Source of the DNA: WM-3-3 sp041660045
GTDB lineage: Bacteria; Pseudomonadota; Gammaproteobacteria; Methylococcales; Methylomonadaceae
Reading direction: 5' to 3'
Assembly (NCBI GenBank): GCA_041660045.1
Contig: JBAZXA010000004.1
Location: forward strand, 186,001 to 250,000
DNA: 64,000 bases
Both the position numbers and the translations under genes were made by a program. Position 1 is the stretch's first letter, and each line of letters opens with the position of its first letter. Shown here in pieces: positions 54,622 through 63,834 of this stretch. The notes beneath the pieces are model-generated. The model searched no databases, had not been told where the DNA came from, and worked only from the letters and a program-made list of their open reading frames with translations.

Positions 54622-56439
54622 TCAGCGCTTAGGACTGCTGGCATACAACTGGTCTATTTTTTCCATAATGCTGGCGTATTCTGCAGAATCTGAGGCGGCA
54701 TAATTGAGGTTTTTAAATAGCCCGGTCAAATGGGTAAAATAATCACGCGCCAGCTCTTGGCTAGTAAATTGGTAATCTACCTGCACTAAGCTGGCTATTT
54801 TCTTAAAGCTTTCCTGCTGGCGTTTTATCGGCACGGCCACATCCACGTCATCGTAGGCATCTTGTTGCAAATACACCAAGTCCAGAAATTGCGCCGCTTG
54901 GTAGCAGACAAAATCGGCCATGGTAATACCTTCTTCACCGGCAACTTGTATCATTTGGTAAATGCTGTCACCGCGCTTTAATAATTCCAGCATGGTTTGA
55001 ACCTCGGCCATCCAGTCTTCGCCTAGGTTTTTTGCATACCACGCGCTAAGCTGGTTGAAATATCGGGACCAGGACAACAAAGGGTCTACGGCGGGATAAA
55101 AACGTTTGTAAGCACGTTCGGCGCTTAGGCCTAAAAAGGTTTTAACCGTGCTTAGGGTGGCCAAGGTGACCGGTTCTTCAAAATTACCGCCTGCGGGTGA
55201 CACCGTGCCTATGATGGTTAAACTACCGGTTACGCCGTCGTTATTGGTTATAACGCCGGCACGTTCATAAATTGTTTTAATGGCGGATTCAAGGTATGCA
55301 GGAAACGCCTCTTCCCCGGGAATTTCTTCTAAACGGCCAGATGTTTCCCGCATGGCTTGTGCCCAGCGCGAGGTTGAATCGGCCAGTATTAACACATCCA
55401 AACCTTGGTGACGGTAATATTCTCCCAGCGTAATTCCGGTGTAGATAGAAGCTTCACGCGCGGCCACCGGCATAGAGGAGGTGTTGCATATGATGATGGT
55501 CCTATCCATTAACGAGCCACCGCTTTTGGGGTCGGTCAACTGCGGGAATTCGGTAATGGTTTCAACAATTTCGCCAGCCCGCTCGCCACAGGCCACAACG
55601 ATGACAATATCGACGTCGGAGTTTTTTGAAATCAGGTTTTGTAATACGGTTTTGCCCGCGCCAAACGGCCCAGGGATGCAGCCGGTGCCACCTTTGGCTA
55701 TCGGAAAAAAGGTATCCACCAAACGTAACTGGGTAATCAACGGCGTTTGCGGGTATTCACGGGTCACCCCGCGATCTTTTAATAACTGCGCTGGCAGGGC
55801 TTTGCGTACTGGCCAACGCTGTTTTAAGCTAACCTGACGTTCTTTGCCATTTTCTTGTTTAATTTTAGCCACGGGTTCATTTACCGTAACTGACCCTGCT
55901 TGTATCCAAGTAACCTCGCCTACCCCAACGAGATCAAACGGCGCAACAATTTTATGGCTAATACCACGCTCTGGCACGGTGCCTAAAACAGCCCCTGCGC
56001 GTAGCCTGCTGCCCACCCTGACTTGCGGTGTAAACGCCCAGCTGAAGTTTTCATCCAGTGCCGGATATTCAACACCGCGTGGTAAAAAAAAGCCATGGCC
56101 ACTGGCCAGTTTATCCAAAGGATTCTGTAAGCCATCATAGACTTGGCCTAGCAACCCCGGCCCCAATTGCACCGATAGCATTTCACCGCTAAGTTCAACC
56201 AAGTCCCCAATGCCAACGCCTACGGTGCTTTCAAACACTTGCGCATCGGCAGTTTTGCCATATATTCTTAATATTTCGGCCTTTAAGCGCTCGTTATGTT
56301 TAGCTTGATGACGCTCAGGCAGAATATAAACCACCTCATTTTTGGTTAAGGCTTGGTTAACACCGTCTATTACTTCGATGGAAACAATGTCATCTTGTAC
56401 GGCAATAACACGGGCTGTTGGTAATTTTTCAGGCTTCAT
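54622..56439 (-). CDS. atpA: V/A-type ATPase catalytic subunit A
   Basis: A 605-residue catalytic A subunit: Walker A GPFGAGKTVLQN, the non-homologous insertion typical of A/V-type A subunits (residues about 110-190), CGERAGEIVETITEFPQL, and STSRWAQAMRETSGRLEEIP. It hydrolyses or makes ATP in V1. It is the last gene of the operon, 55 bases after the C-like subunit. The gene symbol follows V-ATPase usage and differs from the F-type alpha gene at 13527. Confidence 0.96.
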   Translation of the reverse strand: MKPEKLPTARVIAVQDDIVSIEVIDGVNQALTKNEVVYILPERHQAKHNERLKAEILRIYGKTADAQVFESTVGVGIGDLVELSGEMLSVQLGPGLLGQVYDGLQNPLDKLASGHGFFLPRGVEYPALDENFSWAFTPQVRVGSRLRAGAVLGTVPERGISHKIVAPFDLVGVGEVTWIQAGSVTVNEPVAKIKQENGKERQVSLKQRWPVRKALPAQLLKDRGVTREYPQTPLITQLRLVDTFFPIAKGGTGCIPGPFGAGKTVLQNLISKNSDVDIVIVVACGERAGEIVETITEFPQLTDPKSGGSLMDRTIIICNTSSMPVAAREASIYTGITLGEYYRHQGLDVLILADSTSRWAQAMRETSGRLEEIPGEEAFPAYLESAIKTIYERAGVITNNDGVTGSLTIIGTVSPAGGNFEEPVTLATLSTVKTFLGLSAERAYKRFYPAVDPLLSWSRYFNQLSAWYAKNLGEDWMAEVQTMLELLKRGDSIYQMIQVAGEEGITMADFVCYQAAQFLDLVYLQQDAYDDVDVAVPIKRQQESFKKIASLVQVDYQFTSQELARDYFTHLTGLFKNLNYAASDSAEYASIMEKIDQLYASSPKR

Positions 56440-56494
56440 CAGTTTTCCAAAATTTTACGGCGCTTTGGGTAACTCCCAGCCTAACCGCTAATTA

Positions 56495-57178
56495 TCAAAA
56501 GCCAGGCAAGGCATTGCCTATGCCCGCATTGACCAACTCATCAAAGCGTTGAGTGGCCTTCTCGGTGTGGTATAGCGTCCAACGGTAGCTAATATCCCAT
56601 CTTAAAACGTAGATAACCACCGCTGGAAAGTCAAAATAGTGGGAGTTGCATTCCCTGGCATAATATTGCCAGATGGTAGCGAGCAAAAGTTTTTCCAGCT
56701 CATAGGTTTTATTTTGTGACAGCAACTGCTCTGCTGGCACAATCCAAGGTACTTGCAAACCTAAGCCAAAATCATTTTTCTGCCAATTTTGTTCGATATG
56801 TTCTAGCCATCGGCCAATACCATGAAAACCATGCCTAGCAGGCTGCTTAACACCGGCTTGGCGCATTCTTAACGCCGCCAGCAAAGTCCTAAATTCTAAA
56901 CGCCAAGTCAGGATTTTTTTTAAGAAAGGGTTGTTAATGGCTGCCACAACTTCCAGGCTTTTTTTAACAATAAACTCATCTGTGGCATTTTTAATTTGCG
57001 ACCAATGCAATAACTCTTCAATACGTTTTAAATCTTCACTATCTTGCACGTCGAGCAAGGCTAAGCGCTGATCCAGCTGTAACCTAGAAATTGAGGTTTG
57101 GCTTGCCGAAAAAAGCTGTAACGGTTGCACGGGCAAACTCGACAGCAACATGGTGTATTTATAACGCTGGCTTAGCAT
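56495..57178 (-). CDS. DUF2764-type V/A-ATPase subunit (C-like)
   Basis: A 227-residue protein that falls between subunits E and A, the place of the DUF2764 protein in chlamydial and Bacteroidetes-type V-ATPase operons, where it replaces subunit C as rotor-stator linker. The sequence is helical, with SSLPVQPLQLF near the start and FDFPAVVIYVLRWDISYRWT near the end. A start nine codons later (57151) would match the family start (MLLSSLP) better. It overlaps the E gene by seven bases. Confidence 0.75.
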   Translation of the reverse strand: MLSQRYKYTMLLSSLPVQPLQLFSASQTSISRLQLDQRLALLDVQDSEDLKRIEELLHWSQIKNATDEFIVKKSLEVVAAINNPFLKKILTWRLEFRTLLAALRMRQAGVKQPARHGFHGIGRWLEHIEQNWQKNDFGLGLQVPWIVPAEQLLSQNKTYELEKLLLATIWQYYARECNSHYFDFPAVVIYVLRWDISYRWTLYHTEKATQRFDELVNAGIGNALPGF

Positions 57179-57864
57179 TTGATGATGCCATCAAGCAAGG
57201 CTTGGAAGCGTGGTTGCAAATGTTCCAGTAATAGCGCAGTAACCGCTTCATCTGAAAAATCAATTTCCATGGCCTCATCAACCAGCTTGATCGATAAGCC
57301 ACTCTGCAGGTTTTCTGACACCTCAAGCTCTATCCCCGCACGTAGCAGATTATCCGTAAGCGCCACCACATAATGGCTTAATTGGCCATCTTCCAATTCC
57401 TCGGTATTGCTGCGTAACTCACTCGTGCCGATCACTTCTTTAGGGAATTGCACCTGTACTTGCTTGGCATCGTCTAAGCCTGTTTTCTCGCGTACTTGCC
57501 CTGCCAGGGCCAGTATCAACTTGTCCAAAAAATCTTGCTCAGCCATTTTTTTACCGACCACGCGCTGTAATTCAAGCTTAAAATGGCGCGCCAACTTATC
57601 GTGTAATTGGATAAACGAATCTCTGGCCGCCAACTTTAAAGCCTCTTCCCCGGCTAATTTTGTAGCTAATGCCTGGTCTTGCGCCTTTTTAAGCAACAAT
57701 TCCGCTTCTTGCTGTGCCTCTTTAATAATCCAGTCCGCCCTTTTTTGGGCTTCCAAAACGATGCTTTCAGCTTTTTCTTGACCCGATGCAACGCCTTCTT
57801 CTTTTAATCGGTCAATTAGCGCCTCAACACCTGATGAGGCTTTTCCTGCCTGTGTGTTGTTCAT
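57172..57864 (-). CDS. atpE: V/A-type ATPase subunit E
   Basis: A 230-residue protein with a long N-terminal helix rich in A, E and K (SIVLEAQKRADWIIKEAQQE) and a globular C-terminus ending in DEAVTALLLEHLQPRFQALL. Subunit E forms the peripheral stalk of V1Vo. No subunit G/H partner gene was found in the operon. Confidence 0.88.
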   Translation of the reverse strand: MNNTQAGKASSGVEALIDRLKEEGVASGQEKAESIVLEAQKRADWIIKEAQQEAELLLKKAQDQALATKLAGEEALKLAARDSFIQLHDKLARHFKLELQRVVGKKMAEQDFLDKLILALAGQVREKTGLDDAKQVQVQFPKEVIGTSELRSNTEELEDGQLSHYVVALTDNLLRAGIELEVSENLQSGLSIKLVDEAMEIDFSDEAVTALLLEHLQPRFQALLDGIIKC

Positions 57865-57873
57865 AATTTCGCC

Positions 57874-58323
57874 TTAAGGTTTTGGTATACCGCTGCTAAC
57901 CACCAAGGCAAAGATGAAGGCAAACACTGCAAAACCTTCAACTATCGCCGCTGGCACTATGGATAGGCCAAAGATCTCCGGTTTAGCTTTTGCCGCATGT
58001 ATTGCGCTGGCGCAGCATTGGCCTTGATAGATACCCGTCGCCATCATCACCAATCCAGAAAGCAAGCCTATCGAAAAGATACCTGGCGAAACTTCGGGGG
58101 TGATGGTCCTATTGAGCGTAAACATTATGACGATGCCAAAAATAGCCATTGATGATGGCATAGCTGAAACACCCACATAGCGCCCATAGCCACTTTCGGT
58201 ATCCAGCATGGCGCCAATGGCAGCTTGCCCGGCGATGGCACAGCCAATTGTGCTGCCCAGGGCCCCAAGCGCCAAAGGTGCATAAATACCTATCCAACCT
58301 AAAAATATGACAGTTTCATTCAT
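57874..58323 (-). CDS. atpK: V/A-type ATPase membrane rotor subunit K
   Basis: A 149-residue protein with two hairpins (four helices), the duplicated proteolipid form. The carboxylate is Glu129 (VPAAIVEGFAVFAF) in the last helix; the first hairpin has AMPSSMAIFG in the equivalent place and no carboxylate. The residue after Glu129 is Gly, not the Ser/Thr of sodium-binding rings, and the Gln found in Na+ c-subunits is not seen, which hints at proton coupling. It overlaps subunit I by four bases. Confidence 0.92.
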   Translation of the reverse strand: MNETVIFLGWIGIYAPLALGALGSTIGCAIAGQAAIGAMLDTESGYGRYVGVSAMPSSMAIFGIVIMFTLNRTITPEVSPGIFSIGLLSGLVMMATGIYQGQCCASAIHAAKAKPEIFGLSIVPAAIVEGFAVFAFIFALVVSSGIPKP

Positions 58324-60125
58324 TTATCTGCTCTCCTGCTGGCAAATGCTTTAAACGGATACCCCTCATCAGACACGCTCCAGTTATAAAATTCGATAAA
58401 ATTAAGCCTAAGCCCATGCACCACACCGCTTAACAGGCATAGCAACAAATTTAAGGTATGCCCCACCAATAGAATAAGTAAACTTAACAGCACACCGGCT
58501 CCCGGCATGGCATGATAGACTTCGGCAGCCAGCTGGTTAAAGGTTACCGCCAGCGAGACACTAGCCATGCCTAAGGCAAATAAACGCAAATAGCTCAGCA
58601 CATTACCAAACAAGCCGGTAATTTCAACCAAAGCTTTAAGGCCTTCCAAGAAGCGCCATAACACATCGATGGGTTTGGCCACCGCCTGCTCGCTAGTAAA
58701 CAATAACACCCCTAACGCGCCCGTGATGACCATGCCAAAACCTATTTGGCGTAACGGCAACTGCGGTATAACCGTGGCTATCCAGGCGCTAAAGCCACCC
58801 AAAACCAGCAAAAACCAGCCCAAAGATGCCAATGCCGTGGTTTTGCCCCAACGCTGATAGGTCATAATTGCGTTGGCTAAAGCAATGTGCATAACACCGA
58901 CAAACACCGATAAGCGCATCATGGCATCAAAGTTTTGCATATCGATTATTCCCAACTGGCCCAGCCAAGTTTGTTTTGCAAAGCTATAACCAAAATAACC
59001 ATTGGCAAGCACACCCCAGAACAATGACAAGGCAATAATAACCAGCGCTAACATACGCAGCCGTATACCGGATAGGGTTTTGCCCATGGCCCGCCACCTT
59101 AGGCTTAAGATCAAACCAAATAAGGCTGCATAGCCAGCATCCGACATGATCATGGCAAAAAATAAGGCGAATGAATAAAACACCACAGGTGATGGATCCC
59201 AACCAAAATAACCCGGGGTTTGGTAAAAACCGACCAAATCTTGGCCGCCGGCCCAATAAGCCGTGTTCTTGAGTAAAGTCGGTGGAATTTCTGCAGGCTC
59301 TGGGTCAGCACTGATTAAAGCCAATTGATGGTTTGCGGCAAAGCTGGCTAACTCATGCAAGTCCGCCACATCACACCAAGCCTGCACAATAAATACACCA
59401 TCACTTTCCAAGGTGCTGGCTTGGGCATAATCTAACTCCGACTGGTCTAAGGCCAGGCCAAGGTTGGCTGCAATCAAGGCGATCCAGCGCGTTAACGACT
59501 CGCGCTCTGCCTGCAAGTCTTCCAAAACCAGTTCAACCTTGTCCAAGTCCTGATTGAGTGTAGCTAACGAATGGGTACCCGTATGCGTTCTTGCAACTGG
59601 CATTACTGAGGCGGCGGGTTCTTCATCGGCAATTACCACGACATAATCGTAAAGGTTATCCTGAAAAACCACTTGCCAGACCAAGTCCACATCCCGCATC
59701 TTTTTCATGAGGCGTTTAGGTAAGATATAAAACCAAAGTTTAATACCCGCCAACTGCTGGTCTGCAGGCAAGTTAAAATTGCCCCATGGGGTGACTTCTT
59801 TAATTCTCTTAATTAAGGCATCACGTTTATCGGCGAGCTGGCGCAAGTCAAACTGAATCGCCAACGCCCGTTTAACAACGCGGTCAAAATTAAATTTTTC
59901 ACCACTGGTCTGCTGATGACGTCGCCTAGGGCATTGGCGCAAAAATTTAAGTGCCTTATTTGCCTGTTCGGCAACAATAGGCGGGGTAAGCTGCGCACTA
60001 CCCACGCCAGCTTTCTGGGTATTGATTAAATGTACTTTGCCCAATGTTTGTAAATCGGCCAATACCTGCTGCTTATCACCTAGCACACCACAAAATGTCA
60101 GTTTTTTTAAGGCACTAATGCTCAT
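58320..60125 (-). CDS. atpI: V/A-type ATPase subunit I
   Basis: A 601-residue protein with a soluble N-terminal half (about 1-300) and a membrane half with seven or so helices, including GNVLSYLRLFALGMASVSLA, which carries the essential arginine for ion translocation. This is the a/I subunit of V-ATPases. Four-base overlaps with D upstream and K downstream. The symbol follows V-ATPase usage and is not the F-type atpI. Confidence 0.94.
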   Translation of the reverse strand: MSISALKKLTFCGVLGDKQQVLADLQTLGKVHLINTQKAGVGSAQLTPPIVAEQANKALKFLRQCPRRRHQQTSGEKFNFDRVVKRALAIQFDLRQLADKRDALIKRIKEVTPWGNFNLPADQQLAGIKLWFYILPKRLMKKMRDVDLVWQVVFQDNLYDYVVVIADEEPAASVMPVARTHTGTHSLATLNQDLDKVELVLEDLQAERESLTRWIALIAANLGLALDQSELDYAQASTLESDGVFIVQAWCDVADLHELASFAANHQLALISADPEPAEIPPTLLKNTAYWAGGQDLVGFYQTPGYFGWDPSPVVFYSFALFFAMIMSDAGYAALFGLILSLRWRAMGKTLSGIRLRMLALVIIALSLFWGVLANGYFGYSFAKQTWLGQLGIIDMQNFDAMMRLSVFVGVMHIALANAIMTYQRWGKTTALASLGWFLLVLGGFSAWIATVIPQLPLRQIGFGMVITGALGVLLFTSEQAVAKPIDVLWRFLEGLKALVEITGLFGNVLSYLRLFALGMASVSLAVTFNQLAAEVYHAMPGAGVLLSLLILLVGHTLNLLLCLLSGVVHGLRLNFIEFYNWSVSDEGYPFKAFASRRADK

Positions 60126-60727
60126 GACATAGCCTTTTTTAAACGTTTTTGCTTAGTAATTTTGGCACGCACTACACCCGCCCTTTCTGAATCCGATAAA
60201 AAAATACTGATTTTTTTAATGGTTTGTTGTGCGCGCGGGATCATAATTTTGTCGAAAAAATTGTAGCGCTGGGTAACTTTTTTTAGCGCTTTATTAAGTA
60301 TATCCAAGCGGCGCTGTTCAATATTTAATTGCACTTTTAATTCCAGCATACGCTTTAAAGACACTGTCGCTTGATCTACCCAATGCGGCTTAGCGTAGGT
60401 TGAATAAGGCTTGATAACCACGTCTAATTGTTCAATTACCGGTAAAGTGACACCGGCCCTATTTTCCTCACGTACTTTAATATTGGAAATAACCACCAAA
60501 TCGTCCAGGACTATCCGTTCATCGGCCAGCATAGGCAAGTTGTCGGTAACAAACTGTCGGCATTGTGCAATTTGCGATTCGACGTTTTTTACTTTGGCCG
60601 CGGCCTTATAGCGCTCTGCCGTCAATTGCTGGCGCTTTAAATCTAAAGACGGCAAAAATTGTTGGTAGCGCTTCAGCTGGCCAACTTCTTTATGCAGGGC
60701 TGCTTTGCTGAAGATTTGCCGAGTCAT
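60122..60727 (-). CDS. atpD: V/A-type ATPase subunit D
   Basis: A 201-residue protein starting SKAALHKEVGQLKRYQQFLP and SLDLKRQQL, which is the conserved N-terminal helix of subunit D, the central shaft of V1. RRLDILNKALKKVTQRYNFF forms the second helix. The start at 60727 lies 38 bases inside the end of the B gene and is supported by the family alignment. Confidence 0.93.
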   Translation of the reverse strand: MTRQIFSKAALHKEVGQLKRYQQFLPSLDLKRQQLTAERYKAAAKVKNVESQIAQCRQFVTDNLPMLADERIVLDDLVVISNIKVREENRAGVTLPVIEQLDVVIKPYSTYAKPHWVDQATVSLKRMLELKVQLNIEQRRLDILNKALKKVTQRYNFFDKIMIPRAQQTIKKISIFLSDSERAGVVRAKITKQKRLKKAMS

Positions 60728-62069
60728 GGACTTTTTGGGGGTAATAAGTATTGATCAAGGCTTGCTTCATTAATAATTGATCAGCAGAAAAGCACTCGGC
60801 TAAGGTTTGCCAAGCCAAATCCAAAGCCGCTTCTAACGCTATGGAGACATTGATATCCATAAACCGGGTGCGAAATAAACGCCCGAACTTAATTAATTTT
60901 TCATCAAAAGCCGACAATTCAAACGCCATCGCCTGTTTTTGTTCCGCTTCCACGGCGGATGAGTAAAATCGGATCATGGTATTCATGATTTGGGCATGGT
61001 CTTCGCGCGTGGATTTACCAATCACATGTTGTTTAAGCCTAGAGAGCGATCCGAAAGGATCCAGCATGGCATTATGCAAATAAAACTGGCCTTCAGTGAT
61101 GTAGCCGGTATTGTCTGGCACTGGGTGGGTTACATCATCACCCGGCATTGTCGTCACGCTAAGAATAGTGACTGAGCCTGCACCTTTATAATCACAGGCT
61201 TTTTCATAGCGCCGCGCCAATTGCGAATACAAATCCCCAGTATAACCACGGTTTGAGGGCACATGTTCCATAGACACACCTACTTCTTTTAAGGCATCGG
61301 CAAACGCGGTCATATCCGTCATTAACACCAATACCCGCTTGCCTTCCTGTACGGCAAAATGTTCGGCCACCGCCAGCGCCAAATCAGGCACTAGCAAGCG
61401 CTCAACTATCGGGTCAGAGGCCATGTTGCAATACATCACGGTCCTGGCAAACACACCAGCCTGTTCAAACTGGCTACGGAAAAAATGGAAATCATCAAAA
61501 ATCAGGCCTAAACCTGCAAACACCACAATATCGGCATCCGCTTGTATGCCGATACGTGCCAGAAAGGCATTGTACGGCTCACCGGATATTGAAAAAATTG
61601 GGATTTTTTGGCTTTCCACCAAGCAATTGAACACATCAATCATTGGCACATTGGTGCGGATCATGCGCGAGGCCAATACGCGTTGCATAGGATTAACCGA
61701 AGGCCCTGCAATACCCACTTTAGGGTCTGCTTGTAAGCTGGGGCCACCATCAATAGCTAGCCCTGTGCCGCTAAAAATTCGGCCTAAGATATTATCTGAA
61801 TAAGTCGCCTTCATAGGGTAACCTAAAAAGCGCACAGTTGCCGCCGTTGAAACCCCCTGCGTGCCAGAAAAAACTTGTAAGGATACGTGTCCCCCTTCAA
61901 TTTTAATCACCTGCGCCAAAGAACTTATGCCATTGCTATCTTCTATGCTGGCAAGATCACCAAAACGGGTGTTTAAGCCCTGTTTTTCCAAGCTATGCGA
62001 CACTTGTACCGTCACAATATTACCTACAATTGAAATGATATTATGATGTTTAACCATACTCTCAATCAT
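60690..62069 (-). CDS. atpB: V/A-type ATPase regulatory subunit B
   Basis: A 459-residue B subunit: LGRIFSGTGLAIDGGP, FSISGEPYNAFLARIGIQ in place of a Walker A, MTDMTAFADALKEVGVSMEH, PSNRGYTGDLYSQLARRYEK. It alternates with A in V1 and does not catalyse. It is the first gene of the operon; AGGG lies seven bases upstream of the ATG at 62069. A second ATG four codons on is possible. Confidence 0.96.
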   Translation of the reverse strand: MIESMVKHHNIISIVGNIVTVQVSHSLEKQGLNTRFGDLASIEDSNGISSLAQVIKIEGGHVSLQVFSGTQGVSTAATVRFLGYPMKATYSDNILGRIFSGTGLAIDGGPSLQADPKVGIAGPSVNPMQRVLASRMIRTNVPMIDVFNCLVESQKIPIFSISGEPYNAFLARIGIQADADIVVFAGLGLIFDDFHFFRSQFEQAGVFARTVMYCNMASDPIVERLLVPDLALAVAEHFAVQEGKRVLVLMTDMTAFADALKEVGVSMEHVPSNRGYTGDLYSQLARRYEKACDYKGAGSVTILSVTTMPGDDVTHPVPDNTGYITEGQFYLHNAMLDPFGSLSRLKQHVIGKSTREDHAQIMNTMIRFYSSAVEAEQKQAMAFELSAFDEKLIKFGRLFRTRFMDINVSIALEAALDLAWQTLAECFSADQLLMKQALINTYYPQKVHDSANLQQSSPA

Positions 62070-62430
62070 AGACTTGCCCTAAATAACGAATTTCCACCAG
62101 TATAAACCACACAGTATTTGTTAGTATTAAGTTTATATGACAAGCCAGTTAAGCAATTAGATCAATCTTTTGAAAAAATAGTTTTTTAGCTCAACCTAAG
62201 CATCATACAACTCATTAAACTATCTAAAAAAAATAGCTGTTTTTGTGATTAAATGACGGTAAGAAAAAGCGATAATCGGCCTAAACTTCCTGCATCTATT
62301 TGGGTATTTCTGATGTGGCCAAGGTTAAAAAATCTTGCTCCATAGATGGGGGTCTATCCGAATAGCGCTTAAGTAGACCTGATAAATTGCGCATCCCTTG
62401 ATTAAGCAGGCGCACTTGATAGATTGGTCT
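62070..62430. other. Upstream region of the V-ATPase operon
   Basis: AT-rich and without a convincing gene. It should hold the promoter for the V-ATPase operon on the minus strand, but no strong consensus match was fixed by eye. The 90-codon minus-strand frame at 62325-62597 is a shadow of the pseudogene on the other strand. Confidence 0.45.
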
Positions 62431-62866
62431 GTGTCCAAAAAAGAATGGGCTGATTTTTCCATCAAAAACGGGCCGGTTTGCCCTATTTGCAAAACGTCTT
62501 CGCTATAGCCGCGCCGCTGGTCAACAAAAACTCCATCATCGCCGACTATAAACATGACAACGCCCGGCAGATTCAGGCGGCCTATGAATACGAGCAAAGC
62601 ATAATCTAAGCCTGTGCGGAAGTCGCCAATCAGCTTTCCAATATTGATGATTTCTATAAAAATTATCAGCTTAAGCGTAAGCAGGTGGATGCCTTGGTGC
62701 TATCAATAGAGATTGCCAACCAGTTATTCTTATCGGTAAGAGCGGATTATCTGGAAGTTTTGTTAACCGAACGCGATGCCCTGGAAGCCAAAAAAGAGCT
62801 TATCGAAACCAAACAAAAGCAGATTGTGGCCATGGTGGATTTGTATAAATCACTGGGTGGTGGTTA
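62431..62866 (+). pseudogene. Decayed outer-membrane efflux protein (CusC/TolC family), C-terminal part
   Basis: The plus strand reads KRAGLPYLQNVFAIAAPLVN, KNSIIADYKHDNARQIQAAY, EYEQSII, then an in-frame TAA near 62607, then ACAEVANQLSNIDDFYKNYQ, LKRKQVDALVLSIEIANQLF, LSVRADYLEVLLTERDALEA and ends LYKSLGGG with a stop at 62864-62866. These are the conserved C-terminal motifs of outer-membrane channels of the Cus/RND type. The N-terminal two thirds are missing and the internal stop is fatal. The 60-codon frame at 62685 is the intact end of it. Confidence 0.75.
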
Positions 62867-62943
62867 GCAGTAGAGTCTAATGGACTAGAGCCGACAGGAA
62901 TTCAAGTCACAATGGTTTCTAAACCTGCGGTAAATTGGTTAAG

Positions 62944-63834
62944 TTATTGATGTAAAAAACGTACAACATAGCCGTTCACAGTAATGTTGTTTCCTTGCTT
63001 ATTAGTGACATCCACCCTTACTGTGACAGCAGTAACATTATAAGTTATAGCTTTATTACTATCCGTGACTTTCCGAGGATGGCTCCAGCGAATTTTGACA
63101 ACGAGATCGATTTCGCCCCAACCCGGTCGGGAGTTTATTCTTCCAAACTGAGTCAACGTATTTTTTTGTCCTAATTGAGGCGTTAATTCCGACCATTTGT
63201 TGTAACCTTTTTTCCCTTGCGCGTATTCAGTTACATACTTAGTGATTCGTGCCACGATATCATTGAGGGTAAGCGGGCTTTTATCGGCAGTGGTTTTCGG
63301 CCAAGTATTTAAACTATTCTTAATTGAAATATCGACAATTCTGCGGTCGCTATTCGACGGGGTTTCGGCGGGTAATTTCTCGCCAGTGAGTTGCAGTGCC
63401 GCCTTCTTGATATGCTCATCGACATCACCGTATGCAGCTGAATAACATGATTTAGATTGAATCGCTTTACCATACGGACTAGCTAAGGGGTTATTGCCAA
63501 GATCGTAATCAACCGCCAGATCGCCACGGCTACCGAAGTGAATTTTTCGATTTTTCCGAATATGTTTGTCGGCAAGAAAAAGTTCTTTGTGGTATCCATT
63601 AATATTAGCCGCCGACTTGGTAAGTACATCTTTTAAGCGGGTCAGCATCTGATTGGAATTATGTATGACTAGAGGGTTTTGATATTCAGGAGACCAAAAA
63701 CTCTCTATCGTTAGGTCTTCTTTATGGATAACAATCCAATCAAAAAGATCCTGTAGGGCAGTGGCAACAGAGGCTAATTTTTCCACTAGATCTTTGTCAT
63801 TTATTAATTGTTCATCGATTGCAATTGAAATCAT
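62944..63834 (-). CDS. Hypothetical protein, 296 residues
   Basis: A full-length open frame with no signal peptide or membrane helix. It has an N-terminal helical part (VEKLASVATALQDLFDWIVI), a middle polar region (HFGSRGDLAVDYDLGNNPLA), and a C-terminal half predicted as beta-rich (WGEIDLVVKIRWSHP, ITYNVTAVTVRVDVTNKQGN). I do not recognise a family. It lies next to the decayed efflux gene at the end of the window. No ribosome binding site better than AAGGAATT is visible. Confidence 0.65.
   Translation of the reverse strand: MISIAIDEQLINDKDLVEKLASVATALQDLFDWIVIHKEDLTIESFWSPEYQNPLVIHNSNQMLTRLKDVLTKSAANINGYHKELFLADKHIRKNRKIHFGSRGDLAVDYDLGNNPLASPYGKAIQSKSCYSAAYGDVDEHIKKAALQLTGEKLPAETPSNSDRRIVDISIKNSLNTWPKTTADKSPLTLNDIVARITKYVTEYAQGKKGYNKWSELTPQLGQKNTLTQFGRINSRPGWGEIDLVVKIRWSHPRKVTDSNKAITYNVTAVTVRVDVTNKQGNNITVNGYVVRFLHQ

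Noticed and set aside
62325..62597. 90-codon minus-strand frame upstream of the V-ATPase operon
   Set aside because: It lies antisense to the recognisable decayed efflux gene and has no family features.
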